This document shows, piece after piece, positions 8,793 to 18,391 of a stretch of 64,000 bases of DNA (its first letter is position 1; every line of letters begins with the position of its first letter). This stretch comes from Teichococcus aestuarii (lineage in GTDB: Bacteria; Pseudomonadota; Alphaproteobacteria; Acetobacterales; Acetobacteraceae). The notes beneath the pieces were generated by a model, which was not told where the DNA came from, searched no databases, and saw nothing but the letters and a program-made list of their open reading frames with translations. A program made the translations under genes and the position numbers. Location: positions 248,001 to 312,000 of the forward strand of contig NZ_PDOA01000001.1 of the NCBI RefSeq assembly GCF_003116135.1, given 5' to 3'.

Positions 8793-11006
8793 TCAGAAAT
8801 CCGCCGCCAGGGTGAACAGGATGGTGCGCCCGGCCGAGGGGATCACGCGGTTGGCCCACAGCCCGTCATAGTTCAGCGCGTTGCCGAGGTTGTAGCCGTT
8901 CACCTGCACCCGCAGATTGTCGTTGATGCGGTGCGAGACCAGCGCGTCGACGGTGAGGGCGGCGGGCACCTCGGCGGTGTTGGCGGCGTTGAGGAACACC
9001 TTGTCGCGCCAGGTGACGCCGCCGCCCAGGGTCAGGTTCCAGGGCGTCTGGGCGCCCAGCTCGTAGGTGGTCCAGAGCGAGGCCGCGTGGTCGGGCACGA
9101 ACTGCACCTTCTTGCCCACATTGGCGGCGGTGGTGGACTTGGTGGTCTCGCTGTCCATGGCCGTGTAGCTGGCGTTGATCATCCAGGCGGGGGTGACCTG
9201 CCCGGTCAGGCCGATCTCGATGCCCTGGTTGCGCTGCTCGTCGCTGGTCTGGATGAAGGTGCTGCCGTCGCCGTTCGGGTCGGGGGTCTGCGAGTTCTTC
9301 TTGTCGATCCGGTAGAGCGAGCCGTACAGGCCGAGCCGGTTCTCCAGGAAGCCGACCTTGGCGCCAACTTCGTAGAGCGTGTTCCGCTCCGGGTCGAAAT
9401 TGCTGTTGAAGCCGCTGGCCGTGAAGGGCTGCGTGCTGAACAGGAAGCCCGGCGGCGTGGTCGAGGTGGAGTAGGTGGCGTAGTAGGTCTGGTTCGGCGC
9501 CGGCTCCCACACCAGCGAGGCGCGGGGGTCGACCACGGTGTGGCTGGGCTTGGCCTCGGCGCGCACGCCGGTGGAGTAGGTGACGGTGTCGTATTCCACC
9601 TCGAAGCGGCTGACGCGCACGCCGCCGATGATGGAGAATTCCGGCGTCAGCCACAGCCGGTCGCTCAGGAAGGCGGCGTAGGTGGTGTTGCTGCCGTTGC
9701 GCTGGTAGCTGGGCGCGCCGCGGTCCAGCGCGATGTCGCCCTGGCCGCCGAAGACCGACAGCGCCGGGCGGGTGCCGGTGTAGCCGTAGCCGGTGCGCTC
9801 GAAATCCTCGTACATCAGGTCGATGCCGCCCACCAGCTCGTGCCGCAGCGGGCCGGTGGTGAAGCGCGCCGTGGCGGTGGCGACGTTCTGCACCGCCCAG
9901 CTTTCCTGATGGTACGGGTTGCCGGCGCCGCTCGCCGTCACCGTGCCGCTGCGGTTGCGGAACCAGGGGGTCACGCAGCTCGCCGCCGCGCAGCTGACGA
10001 TCGAGCTGGCGTAGTCGCGGTCGATGAAGCTCACCCGCGTGTCGTTGGCCAGGGTCAGCCAGTCATTCACCGTGTGGTTCAGGCGTGCGGTGAAGACGTC
10101 CGTAGTCACCTCGTCGCGGTCGCTGCTGAGGCCGTACCAGGTGCCGCGCGGCAGGCCGTACTCGGTCAGCGGACGGCCGATGGTGCTGCCGGGCGCCGTC
10201 ACCACCGGGATGCCGGAATCGGTGGCGTTGTCATACTCGTAGTGCTGGTAGTGCAGCGTCAGGGTGGTGTCGGTGCCGAGGCCGAAGGCGATCGAGGGGG
10301 CGATGCCCCAGCGGCGGCTGTCCACCCCGTCGCGGCCGACCACCTCGCTCGACTGGCCCATCAGGTTCAGCCGCAGCGCGGTGGTCTCGCCGATCTGCTG
10401 GTTGATGTCGAGCGTGCCGCGGGCATAGGGGCCGCTGCCGCCGGTGGCGGTGGCCGAGTAGCTGTTGCCGAGGCGCGGCGTGCGCAGCCCCACCGCGACG
10501 GCGCCGCCCACCGTGCCATTGCCCAGCGCGAAGCCCGAGGGTCCCTTGATGACGGAGACATCCTCGTAGGTGAAGGCGTCGCGCGTGTAGGCGCCGAAAT
10601 CGCGCAGCCCGTCGGTGTAGATGTCGTTCTGCGCCGCGAAGCCGCGGATGCGGAACTGGTCGCCGTTCACGCCGCCATTGCCTTCGCCGATCGAGGCGGT
10701 GATGCCGGGGACGTTGCGCAGCGCCTGCTCCAGCGTGGTGACGTTCTGCTGCTCCAGCACCTCGCGCGGGATGACGTTGATGACCTGCGGCGTGTCCTGC
10801 ACCGAGCCGGGCAGGCGGGAGACGGGCGCGGCGCGTTGCAGCGTGTTGGCCGGCGCGGTGCCCTGCACATCGACGGTGGGGAGCACCAGCCCGCCCTCGG
10901 GCGCCGCGGCGCCCTGGGCCAGGGCCGCGCCAGGGAGGCCCATGGCGAGGCCCGCCATCCAGGCGGCATGCGATGTCGGGGGCTTGGTCCCGCTCTGGGT
11001 CGTCAT
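8793..11006 (-). CDS. TonB-dependent siderophore receptor (Fiu-like)
   Basis: 737 aa outer-membrane beta-barrel that imports ferric siderophores using TonB energy. Seen: a signal peptide ending about AALAQ (residue 31), a plug domain around residues 60-170 (DTPQVINVIPREVLEQQN, ALRNVPGITAS, FRIRGF, DVSVIKGPSGFALG), then alternating aromatic beta-strands to a terminal Phe (LFTLAADF). The plug motifs place it with catecholate-type receptors beside PiuC, like Fiu or PiuA; the ligand cannot be read from sequence. A Fur-type box lies 15 bp before the ATG. It shares an intergenic region with the divergent imelysin operon. Confidence 0.95.
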   Translation of the reverse strand: MTTQSGTKPPTSHAAWMAGLAMGLPGAALAQGAAAPEGGLVLPTVDVQGTAPANTLQRAAPVSRLPGSVQDTPQVINVIPREVLEQQNVTTLEQALRNVPGITASIGEGNGGVNGDQFRIRGFAAQNDIYTDGLRDFGAYTRDAFTYEDVSVIKGPSGFALGNGTVGGAVAVGLRTPRLGNSYSATATGGSGPYARGTLDINQQIGETTALRLNLMGQSSEVVGRDGVDSRRWGIAPSIAFGLGTDTTLTLHYQHYEYDNATDSGIPVVTAPGSTIGRPLTEYGLPRGTWYGLSSDRDEVTTDVFTARLNHTVNDWLTLANDTRVSFIDRDYASSIVSCAAASCVTPWFRNRSGTVTASGAGNPYHQESWAVQNVATATARFTTGPLRHELVGGIDLMYEDFERTGYGYTGTRPALSVFGGQGDIALDRGAPSYQRNGSNTTYAAFLSDRLWLTPEFSIIGGVRVSRFEVEYDTVTYSTGVRAEAKPSHTVVDPRASLVWEPAPNQTYYATYSTSTTPPGFLFSTQPFTASGFNSNFDPERNTLYEVGAKVGFLENRLGLYGSLYRIDKKNSQTPDPNGDGSTFIQTSDEQRNQGIEIGLTGQVTPAWMINASYTAMDSETTKSTTAANVGKKVQFVPDHAASLWTTYELGAQTPWNLTLGGGVTWRDKVFLNAANTAEVPAALTVDALVSHRINDNLRVQVNGYNLGNALNYDGLWANRVIPSAGRTILFTLAADF

Positions 11007-11020
11007 CGGCGAATCCTGCG

Positions 11021-11039
11021 AATGAGAATGCTTCGCATT
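11021..11039. promoter_or_regulatory. Fur-type operator (iron box)
   Basis: AATGAGAATGCTTCGCATT is a 9-1-9 inverted repeat with 7 of 9 positions pairing across the centre. It differs from the proteobacterial Fur-box form AATGAGAATnATTCTCATT at only two positions. It sits 15 bp from the receptor ATG and about 105 bp from the imelysin ATG, so it may control both directions. The assignment to Fur rather than another iron regulator is inference. Confidence 0.8.
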
Positions 11040-11090
11040 TCCTTTAGGACGTGCGGTTACTTTTCGTCAACAAGCCGTGCGGTGATTCTT

Positions 11091-11105
11091 GCAAGTGCGA
11101 CTTGC
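11091..11105. promoter_or_regulatory. Inverted repeat upstream of imelysin gene
   Basis: GCAAG-TGCGA-CTTGC (11091-11105) is a perfect 5-bp inverted repeat 38 bp before the imelysin ATG, flanked by TTG/TTGC copies that extend the symmetry loosely. It could be a second operator serving the rightward operon or a leader hairpin. Confidence 0.35.
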
Positions 11106-11143
11106 TTGCAATACCAGCAGGGCCCGCACCCGGAGCATCGACC

Positions 11144-12424
<1,281 letters not shown>

Positions 12425-12435
12425 CCGCGCCGGCG

Positions 12436-13773
12436 GTGGCGGCGTTTCCCTGGCGGCGCGGCGTGTGGCGCCGCGCCCGGCTGCTGGTGGTTCCCGCCCT
12501 GGCCGCGCTGGCCCTGCCGGCCGGGGCAGCCTTGTCCGCCGACCGGGATTCCCGCCTGGAATTCCGCCTGGGCGAGAGCGTGTTCCAGCGCCTCTGGGTG
12601 CCGGCGCCCGCCTCGACCCGCTCGGCCGATGGGCTCGGCCCCCTCTACAACGCCCGGGCCTGCGAAAGCTGCCACCCGCGCGCCGGGCGCGGTCCTTCTC
12701 CCCCCGGCACGGGCGAGGTGCCGGCGGGGCTGGTGGCGCGCCTGTCCATCCCCGCCGCCACGCCGCCGCAGCGGGCGCTGCTGGAGGAGGGGCGCCTCGG
12801 CCTGATCCCCGACCCGCGCTATGGCGCGCAGCTGCAGCCTCTCTCCGCGCCGGGCCTGCCGGGGGAGGGGCGGCTCGCGCCGCGCTGGCAGGAGCACCGC
12901 GTCACCCTGGCCGACGGGCTGGTGGTGGCGCTGCGCCAGCCGCGCCCCCGGCTGGAGGAACCTGGCCATGGCCCGCCCGATCCGGGTCTGCGCCTTTCGC
13001 TCCGGCTCTCGCCGCCTCTGCTCGGCCTCGGCCTGCTGGAGCAGGTGCCGGAGGCGGAGATCCTCGCCGCCGCCGATCCGCAGGACCGCGATGGCGACGG
13101 CATCCGCGGCCGGCCCAACCGCGTCGCCGGCGGGCGGCTCGGCCGCTTCGGGTGGAAGGCGACGGAGCCGGACCTGCCGGAACAGGCCGCCGCCGCCTTC
13201 GCGCTCGACCTTGGCCTCTCGACGCCGCCGCGCCCGGACCCCTGGGGCGACTGCACCCCGGCCCAGCCCGCCTGCCGGCAGGCGCCGCATGGCGGGGCAG
13301 CGCCCCACCAGCCCGAGGTGGCGCCGGCATTGTTCGCCCTGACCGTGTTCTATGCCCGCAACCTCGCTCCTCCGCCCCGCCGTGCCGTGGAGGCGCCCGG
13401 GGTGCGCCAGGGCGAGGCGCTGTTCGGCGCGCTGGGCTGCGCCGCCTGCCACCGCCCGCGGCTGGCGACGGCCGGCGGCGCGCCCATCGCCCCCTATACC
13501 GACCTGCTGCTGCACGACATGGGGGAAGGCCTCGCCGATGGCCACGCCGAGTGGCAGGCGGGCGGGCAGGACTGGCGCACCGCGCCGCTCTGGGGCCTTG
13601 GCCTGGCCACCGCCCGCCCCGGCGGTGCCGGGCTGCTGCATGACGGCCGCGCGCGCTCGGCGCCGGAGGCCATCCTGTGGCATGGTGGCGAGGCCCGGCA
13701 GGCCCGCGACCGGGTGCTGGGCCTTCGCGCCGAGGACCGCGCCGCCCTGCTGACCTTTCTGGATTCCCTCTGA
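12436..13773 (+). CDS. Di-heme c-type cytochrome oxidoreductase (DUF1111/DHOR)
   Basis: 445 aa exported redox protein. Seen: a signal-like segment (RARLLVVPALAALALPAGA), two heme-binding motifs CESCH (C76-H80) and CAACH (C335-H339), DPQDRDGDGIRGRPNRV (a calcium-loop-like Asp-rich segment), GRFGWKATEPDL, and LLLHDMGEGLADG near the end. This matches the conserved two-CxxC family always seen with imelysins. Start is uncertain: GTG at 12436 gives a basic N-region before the hydrophobic core, and a later GTG at 12463 is possible; neither has a good ribosome binding site. Its TGA overlaps the next ATG by one base. Confidence 0.9.
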   Translation: MAAFPWRRGVWRRARLLVVPALAALALPAGAALSADRDSRLEFRLGESVFQRLWVPAPASTRSADGLGPLYNARACESCHPRAGRGPSPPGTGEVPAGLVARLSIPAATPPQRALLEEGRLGLIPDPRYGAQLQPLSAPGLPGEGRLAPRWQEHRVTLADGLVVALRQPRPRLEEPGHGPPDPGLRLSLRLSPPLLGLGLLEQVPEAEILAAADPQDRDGDGIRGRPNRVAGGRLGRFGWKATEPDLPEQAAAAFALDLGLSTPPRPDPWGDCTPAQPACRQAPHGGAAPHQPEVAPALFALTVFYARNLAPPPRRAVEAPGVRQGEALFGALGCAACHRPRLATAGGAPIAPYTDLLLHDMGEGLADGHAEWQAGGQDWRTAPLWGLGLATARPGGAGLLHDGRARSAPEAILWHGGEARQARDRVLGLRAEDRAALLTFLDSL

Positions 13774-14882
13774 TGCCGCTCGCTCGCCGCGCCCTCCTGT
13801 CCTTCGGCATCCTGGCCGTGCCGCTGCGGCTGCTCGCCCCCGGCACGGCGCGCGCCGCGCCGGACGAGGCCGCCTTCCGCGCCCTCAACCGCGCGGCGGT
13901 GGAGCAGGTGCTGCTGCCCGCCTACCGGCGCTTCGCCGAGGCCACGGCCAACCTCGCCGCGCGGCTGGACGCGCTGGCCCGGACCCCGCAGGAGCAGCCG
14001 GCGCTGGAGGCGGCGCGGGAAGGCTTCGCCCGCGCCATGCTGGCCTGGCAGGAGATCCAGCATGTGCGGGTGGGGCCGGCGGAGCTGTTCAGCCGCCACC
14101 CGCGCATCCAGTTCTGGCCCGACCCGCGCAACGCCATCGGGCGGGACCTCTCCGCCGCCATCGCGGCGCGCGACCCGGCGGCGCTGGAGGCCCGCGCCAA
14201 CGCGCTGGGGCAGGTGACGACGCAGGGCCTGCCGGCGCTGGAGCGGCTGCTCTATGGCGAGGAGGCGGTGGCGCGGCTGCGCGCCGGCGATGCCGAGGCA
14301 GCCTATAGGGGCGCCCTGCTGCGCGCCATCGGCGGCAATCTCTCCACCCTGGCGCAGGACATGCTGGCCGGCTGGACCGGCGGCGAGACCCCCTACGGCG
14401 CCGCGCTCGCCGAGCCGCGCCCGCCCTACGCCACGCCGCAGGAGGCGACGCTGGAGCTGTTCAAGGCGCTGCACGCGGCGGTGGAGATGGTGGCAGACCG
14501 CAAGCTGACGCGTGCTCTCGGCAGCTCGGCCGGCACGGCGCGGGCGCAGCTGCTGGAGGCATGGCGCAGCGGCCTTTCGGGGCAGGCGGTGCAGGCCAAC
14601 CTCGCGGCGGCGCGCGCACTCTATGAGAGGGCCTTCGCCCCCGCCCTGGCGGCCGGCGGCGAGGCGGAGCTGAAAGGGCTGCTGGACCGTGCCTTCGCCC
14701 AGCTCGGCGCCTCGGCCGCGGCGATGCCGCTGCCGCTGGAGGCGGCCATCGGCGACCCGGCCCGGCGCGAGGCGGTGGCGGTGGTGCAGCGGGAGGCGGC
14801 GGCGCTGAAGGCGCTGCTGGCCCAGCGGCTGGCGCCGGCGCTCGGCATCCCGCTCGGCTTCAACGCGCTGGACGGGGACTGA
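13773..14882 (+). CDS. Second imelysin-like periplasmic protein
   Basis: 369 aa. Seen: signal peptide (RALLSFGILAVPLRLLAPGTARA), then a helical protein with WQEIQHVRVGPAELFSRHPRIQFWPDPRN, QGLPALERLLYGEE and LELFKALHAAVEMVADRKL. The GxHxxE of the first imelysin is replaced by GLPALE, so the His of the motif is absent here, as is typical of the second imelysin-like member in this gene set. Starts by one-base overlap with the cytochrome gene. Inferred role: iron binding or scaffold partner of the first imelysin. Confidence 0.88.
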   Translation: MPLARRALLSFGILAVPLRLLAPGTARAAPDEAAFRALNRAAVEQVLLPAYRRFAEATANLAARLDALARTPQEQPALEAAREGFARAMLAWQEIQHVRVGPAELFSRHPRIQFWPDPRNAIGRDLSAAIAARDPAALEARANALGQVTTQGLPALERLLYGEEAVARLRAGDAEAAYRGALLRAIGGNLSTLAQDMLAGWTGGETPYGAALAEPRPPYATPQEATLELFKALHAAVEMVADRKLTRALGSSAGTARAQLLEAWRSGLSGQAVQANLAAARALYERAFAPALAAGGEAELKGLLDRAFAQLGASAAAMPLPLEAAIGDPARREAVAVVQREAAALKALLAQRLAPALGIPLGFNALDGD

Positions 14883-14886
14883 CCGG

Positions 14887-15984
14887 GTGCGCCGCCGCGA
14901 CCTGCTGCTGGGCGCCCTGCTGGCCTCCGATCTCGCCTCCTGGCCGCGGCGCCCGGCGCGCGGCGCCTCGCCCCTGGTGCTGGGCGCCTGGCGCGTGCCG
15001 GGGGAGGGGGACCATGCCGGCGCCTTCGCCCCCGGCGATGGCGGCGTGCCGCTCGACCTGCGGCTCACGGCCCGCGCGCATGGCTTCGCCGCGCATCCCG
15101 CCCGGCCGCTGGTGGTGGTGTTCGGCCGCCGCCCGGGCTGGGAGGCGCTGGTGGCCGACCTCGCCACGGGCACGCTGCGGCAGGGCTTCGCGCCCCCGGA
15201 GGACCGGCATTTCAACGGGCATGGCCTGTTCGCGCCGGATGGCAGGCTGCTCTACGCCACCGAGACGCGGGTGGCGGACGGCGCCGGGCTGATCGGCGTC
15301 TACGACGCCACGGACGGCTTCCGCCGCGTGGCCGAGTTCGCGACCGGCGGGCGGGACCCGCACGACATGCGCCTCGCGCCCGGGGGCGCGGCGCTGGTGG
15401 TGGCCAATGGCGGCATCCTGACCCACCCCGATGCGCCCCGGGCGAATCTCGACCCGGCGGGCATGGACCCGTCCCTGGTGCATCTCGACCCGCGCGACGG
15501 GCGCGTGCTGTCCACGGCGCGCTTTGCGCCGGCGATGAACCGGCTCTCCATCCGCCATCTGGCGCCGGTGCCGGGCGGCACGGCGGTGGCCATGCAGTTC
15601 GAGGGCGACGAGGCGGAGGCCGTGCCGCTGCTGGCGGTGCAGCGGGGCGAGGGGGCGCTGCGTCCGCTGGCGCTGCCGGAGACGCTGCGCGCCGCCTGCC
15701 GCAACTATATCGGCAGCGTCGCCACCGACTCCGCCGGGGCGGTGCTGGCGGCCACCAGCCCGCGCGGCGGCGTGGCGCTGTTCTGGGATCTGGCGGCGGG
15801 GCGCGCGCTGGGCTCGGTGCCGCTGGGCGATGTCTGCGGCGTGGCGCCGGCCGGCGCGCCGGGGCGCTTCATCCTGGCCAGCGGCCATGGCGCGCTGCTG
15901 GAGGCCGATGCCCGCAGCGGCGCCACGCGCCCGCTGCCGGGGCCGCGCGGCGCCTGGGACAACCACCTGCTGCGTGTCGGGTGA
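14887..15984 (+). CDS. DUF1513 periplasmic beta-propeller-like protein
   Basis: 365 aa. Seen: a twin-arginine-like start (RRRDLLLGALLASDLASWPRR) followed by repeated strands with HFNGHGLFAPDGRLLYATE, GRDPHDMRLAPGGAALVVANGG, LDPAGMDPSLVHLDPRDGRV and WDNHLLRVG, consistent with a WD/NHL-like propeller. Known: DUF1513 genes are consistently fourth after imelysin, di-heme oxidoreductase and imelysin, but the function is unknown. GTG start at 14887, 4 bp after the previous stop; last gene of the operon. Confidence 0.88.
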   Translation: MRRRDLLLGALLASDLASWPRRPARGASPLVLGAWRVPGEGDHAGAFAPGDGGVPLDLRLTARAHGFAAHPARPLVVVFGRRPGWEALVADLATGTLRQGFAPPEDRHFNGHGLFAPDGRLLYATETRVADGAGLIGVYDATDGFRRVAEFATGGRDPHDMRLAPGGAALVVANGGILTHPDAPRANLDPAGMDPSLVHLDPRDGRVLSTARFAPAMNRLSIRHLAPVPGGTAVAMQFEGDEAEAVPLLAVQRGEGALRPLALPETLRAACRNYIGSVATDSAGAVLAATSPRGGVALFWDLAAGRALGSVPLGDVCGVAPAGAPGRFILASGHGALLEADARSGATRPLPGPRGAWDNHLLRVG

Positions 15985-16069
15985 GCGGGGCGGCTGTTGA
16001 CACGGGCCGCAAACCGCGCATCTCCCCGCGCGAGGAAACGGCCAATTCACCTGCCACCAGGGATGCCTC

Positions 16070-16735
16070 ATGGAAAACCCGCCGAATCAGCCGCCCGCCG
16101 GCAAGCCGGATGACCTCGACACGCTGTTCGATGGCTACCGCCGCTTCCGCGCCGAGGTGTGGCCGGAGCGCCGCCGGCTGTTCCAGGACCTGGCGCGGGA
16201 CGGGCAGAGCCCGCGGGCCCTGGTGATTGCCTGCTCCGACAGCCGCGTCGATCCGGGCATGGTGTTCAACGCCGCGCCGGGAGAGCTGTTCATCGTCCGC
16301 AACGTGGCCAACCTCGTGCCGCCCTATGAGCCGGACCGCTCCTACCACGGCACCAGCGCGGCGCTGGAATTCGGCGTCTGCGTGCTGAAGGTGCCGCGCA
16401 TCATCGTGCTGGGGCATGCCATGTGCGGCGGCGTGCAGGCGCTGCTGCGCGGCTTTCCACCCGGGGCGCAGGATTTCGTCGAGCCGTGGATGACCGGCAT
16501 CGCGCAGGAGGCGCGCCGCCGCACCCTGGCCTGCGAGCCGACCGACGCCGAGGCCGCCCAGGCGCAGTGCGAGCTGGAGACCGTGAAGCTCTCCCTGCGC
16601 AACCTGATGACCTTTCCGTGGGTTGCCAGCCGGGTGGCGGAAGGGACGCTGGCGCTGCATGGCGGCTCCTTCGACATCCGCACCGGCGTTCTCTCCTATC
16701 TGGCCGAGGATGGCAGCTTCACGGCGGTGGCTTGA
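16070..16735 (+). CDS. Beta-class carbonic anhydrase
   Basis: 221 aa. Interconverts CO2 and bicarbonate. Seen: zinc ligands C55 in ACSDSRVDP, H116 and C119 in GHAMCGG, with the Asp57-Arg59 dyad of beta enzymes; FIVRNVANLVPPYEPD and TSAALEFGVCVLKV are also characteristic. Length is normal for the bacterial clade. It stands alone, 85 bp after DUF1513 and about 125 bp before opgG, so it probably has its own promoter. Confidence 0.95.
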   Translation: MENPPNQPPAGKPDDLDTLFDGYRRFRAEVWPERRRLFQDLARDGQSPRALVIACSDSRVDPGMVFNAAPGELFIVRNVANLVPPYEPDRSYHGTSAALEFGVCVLKVPRIIVLGHAMCGGVQALLRGFPPGAQDFVEPWMTGIAQEARRRTLACEPTDAEAAQAQCELETVKLSLRNLMTFPWVASRVAEGTLALHGGSFDIRTGVLSYLAEDGSFTAVA

Positions 16736-16861
16736 AAAAGGCCGAATTTAACCGCATTCGCGGCGCCTGATCGGGGCCGGTCAGCGTCAGCGGGGCCGGG
16801 CGCGCAACCCGCCGCCCCCCCGCGCGTTCGCTGGTCGCCGCCGGAAAGGGAGTTGCCTGCT

Positions 16862-18391
16862 GTGAACCGCCGCGACGCCATGCTCGCCGCCTTGTCCCTC
16901 TCCACCGTCTTCCTGGCGGAGGAGACGACCCATCTGTCCGAGGCCCAGGCGGCAAGTCCCGACGAGACGCCCTTCGACCCCGGCACGGTGCGCGAGACGG
17001 CGCGGCGCCTGGCGCAGCAGCCCTACAAGGCGCCGCCCGACGGCCTGCCCTCGGGCCTCACCGACCTGACCTACGACCAGTACCGCGACATCCGCTACCG
17101 CCCGGCGCAGGCGCTGTGGCGCGAGGGCGGGCTGCCCTTCCAGGCGCAGATGTTCCACCGCGGCTTCCTCTACAAGTCGCGCGTGGACATGTACGAGGTG
17201 GCGGGCGGCATGGCGCGGCCCATCCGCTACAGCCCCGAGCTGTTCGACTTCCAGAACATGCCGCGCCCGGCGGCGGAGGATCTCGGCTTCGCCGGCTTCC
17301 GCCTGCACGCGCCGATCAACAGGGCGGAGTATTACGACGAGGTCTGTGCCTTCCTCGGCGCCAGCTATTTCCGCGCCGTGGCGCGCGGCCAGATCTACGG
17401 CCTCTCGGCGCGTGGCCTGGCGATCGGCACGGCTGACCCGAAGGGCGAGGAGTTCCCGCTCTTCCGCGCCTTCTGGATCGAGCGCCCGCGCGAGGGGGTG
17501 AACGCCATCACCGTCCACGCGCTGCTCGACAGCCCCTCCTGCGCCGCGGCCTTCCGCTTCGGCATCCGCCCCGGCCGCGTCACGCTGTTCGACGTGGAAT
17601 CCACCATCTTCCCGCGCGTGGACATGGCGACGGCCGGCGTCGCGCCGCTGACCAGCATGTTCTGGTTCTCGCCGCTGAACCGTGCGGGGCGCGACGACTG
17701 GCGCCCGGCGGTGCATGATTCCGACGGGCTGCTGATGTTCACGGGCCGCGGCGAGCGCGTCTGGCGCCCGCTGAACAACCCGCGCGACCTGCAGCTCTCC
17801 GCCTTCGGCGATGTCAACCCGCGCGGCTTCGGCCTGATGCAGCGGCGGCGGGATTTCGACAGCTACGAGGACCTGGAGGCACGCTACGAGAAGCGCCCGA
17901 GCCTCTGGGTGGAGCCGATCGGCGACTGGGGGGAGGGGGCGGTGCAGCTGGTCGAGATTCCGACCAGCGGCGAGATCCACGACAACATCGTCGCCTTCTG
18001 GCGCCCGAAGGACCCGCTGCGCGCCAAGGGCGAGTACCGCTACACCTTCCGCCTGCACTGGTGCGACGAGGCGCCGGGCAGCCCGGAGCTGGGCCGGCTG
18101 ATGTCCACCCGCTCCGGCGCTTCCTGGACACAGGGCGGGCGGCTCTTCGTCATCGACGCCACCGGCGGCGCGCTGGACAACCTGGCGCCGGATGCGAAGC
18201 CCGAGGCGCTGGTGACGGCCAGCCGCGGCGAGGTCCGCAACGTGGTGGTGCAGCGCAACCCGGAGACCCAGGGCTGGCGCATCAGCTTCGACCTGTTCCC
18301 CGGCGATGCGCGCGCCGTCGAGCTGCGCGCCGAGCTGAAGGCCGGCCCCGAGGCGGTGGCCGAGACGCTGCTGTACCGATGGACGGCGTGA
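16862..18391 (+). CDS. opgG: Periplasmic glucan biosynthesis protein OpgG
   Basis: 509 aa exported protein for osmoregulated periplasmic glucan synthesis; it modifies or branches the beta-glucan chain delivered by OpgH. Seen: a Tat-like N-terminus (NRRDAMLAALSLSTVFLAEE), the OpgG/D core with LTYDQYRDIRYRP, MFHRGFLYKSRVDMYEV, YFRAVARGQIYGLSARGLAI, and FDSYEDLEARYEKRPSLWVEP, then the C-terminal Ig-like domain (RNVVVQRNPETQGWRISFDL). GTG at 16862 has GGAAAGGGAG 10 nt upstream; the TTG at 16853 is too close to it. It overlaps opgH by 13 bp. Confidence 0.93.
   Translation: MNRRDAMLAALSLSTVFLAEETTHLSEAQAASPDETPFDPGTVRETARRLAQQPYKAPPDGLPSGLTDLTYDQYRDIRYRPAQALWREGGLPFQAQMFHRGFLYKSRVDMYEVAGGMARPIRYSPELFDFQNMPRPAAEDLGFAGFRLHAPINRAEYYDEVCAFLGASYFRAVARGQIYGLSARGLAIGTADPKGEEFPLFRAFWIERPREGVNAITVHALLDSPSCAAAFRFGIRPGRVTLFDVESTIFPRVDMATAGVAPLTSMFWFSPLNRAGRDDWRPAVHDSDGLLMFTGRGERVWRPLNNPRDLQLSAFGDVNPRGFGLMQRRRDFDSYEDLEARYEKRPSLWVEPIGDWGEGAVQLVEIPTSGEIHDNIVAFWRPKDPLRAKGEYRYTFRLHWCDEAPGSPELGRLMSTRSGASWTQGGRLFVIDATGGALDNLAPDAKPEALVTASRGEVRNVVVQRNPETQGWRISFDLFPGDARAVELRAELKAGPEAVAETLLYRWTA

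Noticed and set aside
13773-14882. Second imelysin as a damaged copy of the first
   Set aside because: It has an intact signal peptide and full length and keeps its own conserved segments; the lost GxHxxE His is typical of the partner subfamily, not decay.
16736-16861. Terminator or riboswitch between carbonic anhydrase and opgG
   Set aside because: Only short, weak inverted repeats (such as CTGA/TCAG) are present; nothing resembles a known riboswitch.
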